Assembly (NCBI GenBank): GCA_000402835.1
Contig: AQRZ01000023.1
Span: 1-9,642, forward strand
Reading direction: 5' to 3'
Length of the DNA: 9,642 nt
Source of the DNA: Synergistetes bacterium JGI 0000079-D21
GTDB taxonomy: Bacteria; Synergistota; Synergistia; Synergistales; 79-D21
The notes below the pieces were generated by a model, which worked only from the letters and a program-made list of their open reading frames with translations, had not been told where the DNA came from and ran no database searches. Made by a program: the position numbers and the translations under genes. This document shows, in pieces, positions 5,830 to 9,642 of this stretch; positions within the stretch are counted from its first letter, which is position 1, and every line of letters begins with the position of its first letter.

Positions 5830-7324
5830 TGGTTTTCCCCCCTTTTCTTTTTTCAACAAGGGTTTCCATCAAATCCAGGATTTCAGGGCCGCCCCAGGAG
5901 AGTCGATATTCCAACTCGGCTTCCCGCAGGCTCGAAAATCGGACATCGCAGCTCCTGCCCAATTTTCCCGAGATCGCGGATTTCAAGATGCGACACCGAC
6001 TCTCTGCCTCCGCGGTTCCGACGAAGGACTGGGTTTCCCATGGCGTTCCCGGCTTGGGAACAAAGACGTTCACGGAAAGCGAAACCGCAAGGCGCAATTC
6101 TTTCCGGATCGATTCCGCAAGAGTGGCGATCGCAATGAGATCCTCTTCCGTTTCTGTCGGTAACCCTACCATGAAGTAGAGTTTCACTTTTCGTATCCCT
6201 TCGCTGGACGCCATTTCAAGCTTGTCGAGAATCTGCATGTTTGTGAAGGCTTTTCCGCACCGCAACCGCAACCGGTCCGACCCCGCTTCCGGTGCGATGG
6301 TGAGGCTTTCTCGCCGCGAACCCCTCAGTGCTTTTACCATCCTCCTCGTCAGGTTGTCGATCCTCAGGGAGGCAAACGAAACCCCTTTCTTCAGCCTTTC
6401 AAGGGTATCAAGCAACGGTTCCAGCCCCGGATAATCCCCCGCTTCCGGGGTAACTAGCCCCACCTGGGTAAAAGGAACCACCGGGGCAAGACGTTCAACG
6501 GTTTCAATTACCGTTTCGACCGGCCTCTGCCTGAGGGGCGAAAAGCAGGAAGGCAAAACGCAATAGGGGCACCCCCGAGCACACCCTCTTTGCAGCTCAA
6601 GGAGAAGGGTCCTTCCAAAGACCGAGTTCGGAGAAATCCAGATGCCGTGTCCCAGGGTTTGTTGGCAGGGCGTCTTTGCGACTCGTTTTGTCCCGTTTTT
6701 GAGAAACTCAAGCGCCCTCTCCTCACCCAAGGCCGGAACCAGGATGGAAGGGTGCTCGTCTAGGGCTTCCAGGATCGAATCTCGGCCGTCCTCTCCATGA
6801 GGTTGGCCCCGGAAACAGCCGACAAGATGGGGAATAACAGGCTCCCCATCCCCGAGCACGATAAAATCGGCAACGGCGAGCAACATCGCCGGGTTTATCG
6901 AAGTAAAAGCCCCCGCCGCTCCGATCAGCGGGAACCTTCCTTGCTTTCGCTCTTTTGCCCTTGGCGGGATTCCAGCCTTGGCCAGTATTTCAAGAAAGTT
7001 CAGGGCATCCGGCTCATAGGCGAGACTCGCCGTGATGATAGGAAAGTCCTGCAGGGGACGGCGGCTCTCCAAGGAAAGGTTGAGGATCGGCGAAAGAAAA
7101 AAACGCTCTACGCCAACCCCCAACTTTTTTAAATGGTAAAACGCGTAATGAAAGCCGAGGTTCGCAATCCCCGTTCCGTAATCCGAAGGAAAAACCAGAG
7201 CCCAGGAGGGATCGCCCCCCCGCGGCAGCGGAAGCACATTGACCTCGTTTTGGGTGACGGGTTCCCAATCTCTGCCGAACCGGGCAGCTTCACGATAGGG
7301 AGGAAGCCGCCTATATCCCTTCAA
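5819..7324 (-). CDS. Radical SAM protein with B12-binding-like N-terminal region, function unknown
   Basis: This is a 501-residue protein. Residues ~40-200 look like the Rossmann-type N-terminal region of B12-binding radical SAM proteins (FPSDYGTGIANLG at 45-57, VLGDGEP at 156-162), but I see no clear cobalamin-binding DxHxxG motif. Residues ~235-460 are a radical SAM core with CxxxCxxC at C248, C252 and C255 (CARGCPYC), then TIAPEAGSDRLR and YFMVGLPTETEEDL, features of the YgiQ-like and TIGR03960-like families. The substrate is unknown; the family may modify RNA, protein or a small molecule. No ATG is available near the 5' end. TTG 7324 is the best start, with a GGAGGGGGG run (7335-7343) ending 10 nt upstream. 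It begins 25 bp after the ftsZ stop, so it is probably cotranscribed with the division genes. Confidence 0.85.
   Translation of the reverse strand: MKGYRRLPPYREAARFGRDWEPVTQNEVNVLPLPRGGDPSWALVFPSDYGTGIANLGFHYAFYHLKKLGVGVERFFLSPILNLSLESRRPLQDFPIITASLAYEPDALNFLEILAKAGIPPRAKERKQGRFPLIGAAGAFTSINPAMLLAVADFIVLGDGEPVIPHLVGCFRGQPHGEDGRDSILEALDEHPSILVPALGEERALEFLKNGTKRVAKTPCQQTLGHGIWISPNSVFGRTLLLELQRGCARGCPYCVLPSCFSPLRQRPVETVIETVERLAPVVPFTQVGLVTPEAGDYPGLEPLLDTLERLKKGVSFASLRIDNLTRRMVKALRGSRRESLTIAPEAGSDRLRLRCGKAFTNMQILDKLEMASSEGIRKVKLYFMVGLPTETEEDLIAIATLAESIRKELRLAVSLSVNVFVPKPGTPWETQSFVGTAEAESRCRILKSAISGKLGRSCDVRFSSLREAELEYRLSWGGPEILDLMETLVEKRKGGKTNAS
5837..5842 (-). promoter_or_regulatory. Shine-Dalgarno site that sets the SPOR gene start
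   Basis: On the minus strand this is GGGGGG followed by 7 nt and ATG at 5829. It lies inside the 3' end of the radical SAM gene and favours the ATG over the upstream TTG at 5859. Confidence 0.65.
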
Positions 7325-7334
7325 ACCGCCGGCG

Positions 7335-7343
7335 CCCCCCTCC
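7335..7343 (-). promoter_or_regulatory. Shine-Dalgarno run before the TTG start of the radical SAM gene
   Basis: On the minus strand this reads GGAGGGGGG, ending 10 nt before TTG 7324. It lies in the 25-bp gap after ftsZ and supports the non-ATG start, because no in-frame ATG or GTG lies closer. Confidence 0.55.
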
Positions 7344-7349
7344 GACCGG

Positions 7350-8540
7350 TCAGTCTCCAGCCTTCCGCCGTCGGATAACGGAAGGGATATCCAGGTGGTT
7401 CGTCGGCACTCCGCTGATCTTGAAAAGGTCCTCTTCCTGTGAAGAAGACCGCACCTCGGCCTCTTCGAGATCGATCCGGTTCTTCTTGACTCGGGGGGTT
7501 GCCGCCTGAACCGGTTGAGGTGTTGCAGTCCTGCGGACAGTCTCGATCTTTCGGGTTTGGACAGGAACGACAGCCTGTTCCGAAAAACCGGTCGCGATGA
7601 CCGTTATCTGTATCTTCTCCCCCATCGAAGGATCGACCACGTTGCCCCAGATGATTGTCGCATCCTCGTCCGCTGCCTCGGTAATCACGTTGGCAGCCTG
7701 GTTGATCTCGTGGATCCCCAGGCTCGGACCTCCCGTCACGTTGAACAGGACTCCCTTTGCTCCGGCCATCTGAGTTTCCATCAAGGGGCTATTGATTGCT
7801 GCCCTCGCCGCGATTTCTGCCCTACTCTCCCCTTCCGCCTCGCCGATCCCCATGATCGCTGAACCCGCATTGCTCATGACCGTACGGACATCGGCAAAGT
7901 CCACGTTCACCAGGCCGGGGCGGAAAATCAGGTCGGTTACGCCCTGCACGGCCTGCCTCAAAACGTCATCCGCCAACCGGAAGGCATCGCAAAGGGCCGT
8001 TTTGCAATCGGAAATCTCCAGCAGCTTGTCATTGGGAATGACGATCAGGGCGTCTACCTTGTCTTTCAGGTTTTCGATCCCGGCTTTCGCCTGCAAGAGC
8101 CGTTTCTTGCCCTCGAAGGAGAAGGGGCGGGTGACGACCGCAACGACAAGAACCCCCATTTCCTTCGCAACTTCCGCGATGACCGGGGTCGACCCCGTTC
8201 CGGTTCCGCCTCCCATTCCGGCCGTCAGAAAAACCATATCGGTTCCCTCGAGGATTTGGCGAATCTCTTCCCTGGATTCCTTCGCAGCCTTCATCCCGAC
8301 CTCTGGATCCGCCCCCGCTCCGAGGCCTCGGGTCAATTCCTTCCCCAGGACGATCCGTACATCCGCTTCCGAGGTCTGAAGGTGTGCCATGTCCGTATTG
8401 GCTCCAACGAACTCCACGCCGACAAGCCCGCTACGAGCGATATGGTTCAGCGCGTTGTTTCCGCCACCGCCGATTCCCATCACCTTGATGACTTCCCTGA
8501 ATGGACGGCTCGCTTTCTCAATTTCAAAAATGTCGGCCAT
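7350..8540 (-). CDS. ftsZ: Cell division protein FtsZ
   Basis: FtsZ is the tubulin-like GTPase that polymerises into the division ring at midcell. The 396-residue length is usual. It shows the GTP-binding glycine loop GIGGGGNNA at 22-30, the tubulin signature GGGTGTG at 110-116, and the T7 synergy loop NVDFADVR at 212-219, which completes GTP hydrolysis in the next subunit. A variable linker (~324-380) follows, then the C-terminal conserved peptide [11 protein letters not shown] at 383-393, which binds FtsA and other partners. ATG 8540 has AGGAGG (8549-8554) 8 nt upstream. It starts 30 bp after the ftsA stop, the classic ftsA-ftsZ order at the end of a division gene cluster. No key residue appears missing. 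Confidence 0.98.
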   Translation of the reverse strand: MADIFEIEKASRPFREVIKVMGIGGGGNNALNHIARSGLVGVEFVGANTDMAHLQTSEADVRIVLGKELTRGLGAGADPEVGMKAAKESREEIRQILEGTDMVFLTAGMGGGTGTGSTPVIAEVAKEMGVLVVAVVTRPFSFEGKKRLLQAKAGIENLKDKVDALIVIPNDKLLEISDCKTALCDAFRLADDVLRQAVQGVTDLIFRPGLVNVDFADVRTVMSNAGSAIMGIGEAEGESRAEIAARAAINSPLMETQMAGAKGVLFNVTGGPSLGIHEINQAANVITEAADEDATIIWGNVVDPSMGEKIQITVIATGFSEQAVVPVQTRKIETVRRTATPQPVQAATPRVKKNRIDLEEAEVRSSSQEEDLFKISGVPTNHLDIPSVIRRRKAGD

Positions 8541-8570
8541 GCCGTTCGCCTCCTGCAGGATCCAGAATGG

Positions 8571-9642
8571 TCAAAACAAATCCTTCACGGATTTCCGGAT
8601 ATTTTCCATCACGGCTTTGAGTGCCCCGTTCCCGGCTCGTTTCTTTCCGTTCCCGGCATTGATGCCTCCCCTGCCCGTACGCCTGATCCGGCCTCCTGAA
8701 ACGGATCCTTCAAGAGGGAGGTCCGATTCGATGTACCGGTAGGGATTCCGCTCCTTCTCCAGGACGTACCTAATGATCCCGGCTCCACTGGCGTATTCTT
8801 CGCTGTCCATACCGGGAGGCATACGGCCGGCGTCAAGGGGCCCGGCAACCCGAACGGGCAAGTCGAGCAGTCTCGACACGTAGGCATCCAGACCGGCCAA
8901 CCTTGAAACTCCTCCGGTCAGAACAATTCCACCCGGCAGCATGGAAACACCGGATTCCTTCAGTTCGTTTTCCACCAGGGAGGAAAAGAGTTCGTCAAGC
9001 CGGCAGGCGATGACCTCAACCACTTCACGGGTGCTGAAGGACAGGATCTTCCCCATGCTTTCGATTTCGATCTTTTCGTTTTGCCCGAAGCTTTCCGGTG
9101 AAAGGGAAACGCTTTTTTTCAGGACATCTGCGCGGCTGATCGGAATCCTCAGCACACAGGCCAGATCGTTGGTGATATGGTCGCCTCCCACAGGAATGAC
9201 AGAAAGCCTCCTTGGCCTTCCCTCGGAAAAAACCGAGACCCCCGTAGTCCCCCCGCCCAAATCGACAACAGCGACCCCTGCCATGGCTTCTTCGTTGGAA
9301 AGGCATCCCAGGGAACTTGCAAGGGGCTTCATGACCAGCCCGGTGACATCCAGCCCGGCCTTGCTCACGCAGTTCACGACATTCTGGATCACGGCCGTCG
9401 GAACGATGATCGACTGGAGTTCCACCTCAAGCCTGACTCCCGTCATGTCCAAGGGGTCGTCGATCCCAGGATGCCCATCCAGTGTATATTCGACAGGGAT
9501 CGTGTGGAGGATGCAGCGATTCAAAGGAACGGCGATCTCCGATTGCGCAGCCTCGATGATTCGGTCTACGTCTTCGATCATCACTTGTCTAGCGGAACGA
9601 CCGAGAGAGATCATTCCCCGCGTTCGAACGCTCGCCGATTCT
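8571..9642 (-). CDS. ftsA: Cell division protein FtsA (N-terminus off the window)
   Basis: FtsA is an actin-like ATPase that tethers FtsZ filaments to the inner membrane and recruits later division proteins. The frame is open at the right edge; 356 residues are visible from the first full codon at 9641, leaving roughly 85-95 residues missing by comparison with E. coli FtsA. Seen features are the HTIPVEY and DMTGVRLEVE strands of the 1C and 2A domains, the second phosphate-binding loop VVDLGGGTTGVSVF, and the adenosine-binding motif GIVLTGG. The C-terminal helix (ALKAVMENIRKSVKDLF) is amphipathic, the usual membrane-targeting sequence. An ATG at 9614 is internal, because conserved-looking sequence continues upstream of it. 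The gene is 30 bp upstream of ftsZ and probably cotranscribed. Confidence 0.97.
   Translation of the reverse strand, partial: ESASVRTRGMISLGRSARQVMIEDVDRIIEAAQSEIAVPLNRCILHTIPVEYTLDGHPGIDDPLDMTGVRLEVELQSIIVPTAVIQNVVNCVSKAGLDVTGLVMKPLASSLGCLSNEEAMAGVAVVDLGGGTTGVSVFSEGRPRRLSVIPVGGDHITNDLACVLRIPISRADVLKKSVSLSPESFGQNEKIEIESMGKILSFSTREVVEVIACRLDELFSSLVENELKESGVSMLPGGIVLTGGVSRLAGLDAYVSRLLDLPVRVAGPLDAGRMPPGMDSEEYASGAGIIRYVLEKERNPYRYIESDLPLEGSVSGGRIRRTGRGGINAGNGKKRAGNGALKAVMENIRKSVKDLF

Noticed and set aside
5071..5859. Longer SPOR protein from TTG 5859
   Set aside because: The ATG at 5829 has a better-placed SD site, and the extra 10 residues are Lys/Gly encoded by the SD region itself.
7792..8379. 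195-codon plus-strand open frame
   Set aside because: It is antisense to ftsZ and shows no domain-like pattern.
9612..9614. ATG 9614 as the ftsA start
   Set aside because: The reading frame continues upstream to the edge, and FtsA needs its N-terminal ATPase subdomain, which would be missing.

Overview
The window comes from a bacterial chromosome or metagenomic contig with moderately high GC (high 50s %, judged by eye). It has very tight gene packing and good Shine-Dalgarno (SD) sites at almost every start. FtsZ, FtsA, a membrane-anchored SPOR protein, a MoeA fused to a periplasmic-binding-protein-like (PBP-like) domain, and oxygen-sensitive radical SAM enzymes point to an anaerobic bacterium. 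The FtsZ/radical SAM/SPOR/molybdenum-cofactor order is what I would expect in Synergistota, but this is recall and inference. A Deltaproteobacteria-like or Clostridia-like anaerobe is not excluded.

Layout. Reading leftward from the right edge on the minus strand are ftsA (N-terminus off the window), ftsZ, a radical SAM protein with a B12-binding-like N-terminal region, a SPOR-domain membrane protein, moeA (copy 1), and a second moeA fused to a PBP-like domain. At position 2066/2067 the strand logic flips. To the left, on the plus strand, are the last ~88 codons of a MoeA-PBP gene, then moaA, moaC and an unrecognised small ORF with a faint MOSC resemblance. Gaps are 0-30 bp with several overlaps, so each side reads as one operon.

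The key anomaly. Bases 1-95 are a perfect inverted copy of 2067-2161. Both copies encode the same piece of the MoeA-PBP C-terminal domain. The plus-strand copy continues into a normal C-terminus and overlaps moaA. The minus-strand copy is cut off and ends in 14 unrelated residues. The small gene after moaC loses its 3' end at the same point, running into antisense moeA. Joining minus-strand codons 1-585 to the 57 codons after position 95 gives one 642-residue MoeA-PBP followed directly by moaA-moaC-orfX. All nine genes then lie on one strand as ftsA-ftsZ-rSAM-SPOR-moeA1-moeA2PBP-moaA-moaC-orfX. The simplest reading is a fold-back (palindromic) chimera from assembly or amplification, or a real inverted duplication. 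A simple flip of an intact operon does not explain it.

How the genes work together. MoaA and MoaC make cyclic pyranopterin monophosphate from GTP. The two MoeA proteins insert molybdenum (or tungsten) into adenylylated molybdopterin. FtsA tethers FtsZ to the membrane to build the division ring, and the SPOR protein probably binds septal peptidoglycan. The radical SAM gene between them has no function I can assign. No tRNA, rRNA, CRISPR array, transposase or convincing terminator was seen. There is no gene-free stretch over 300 bp.
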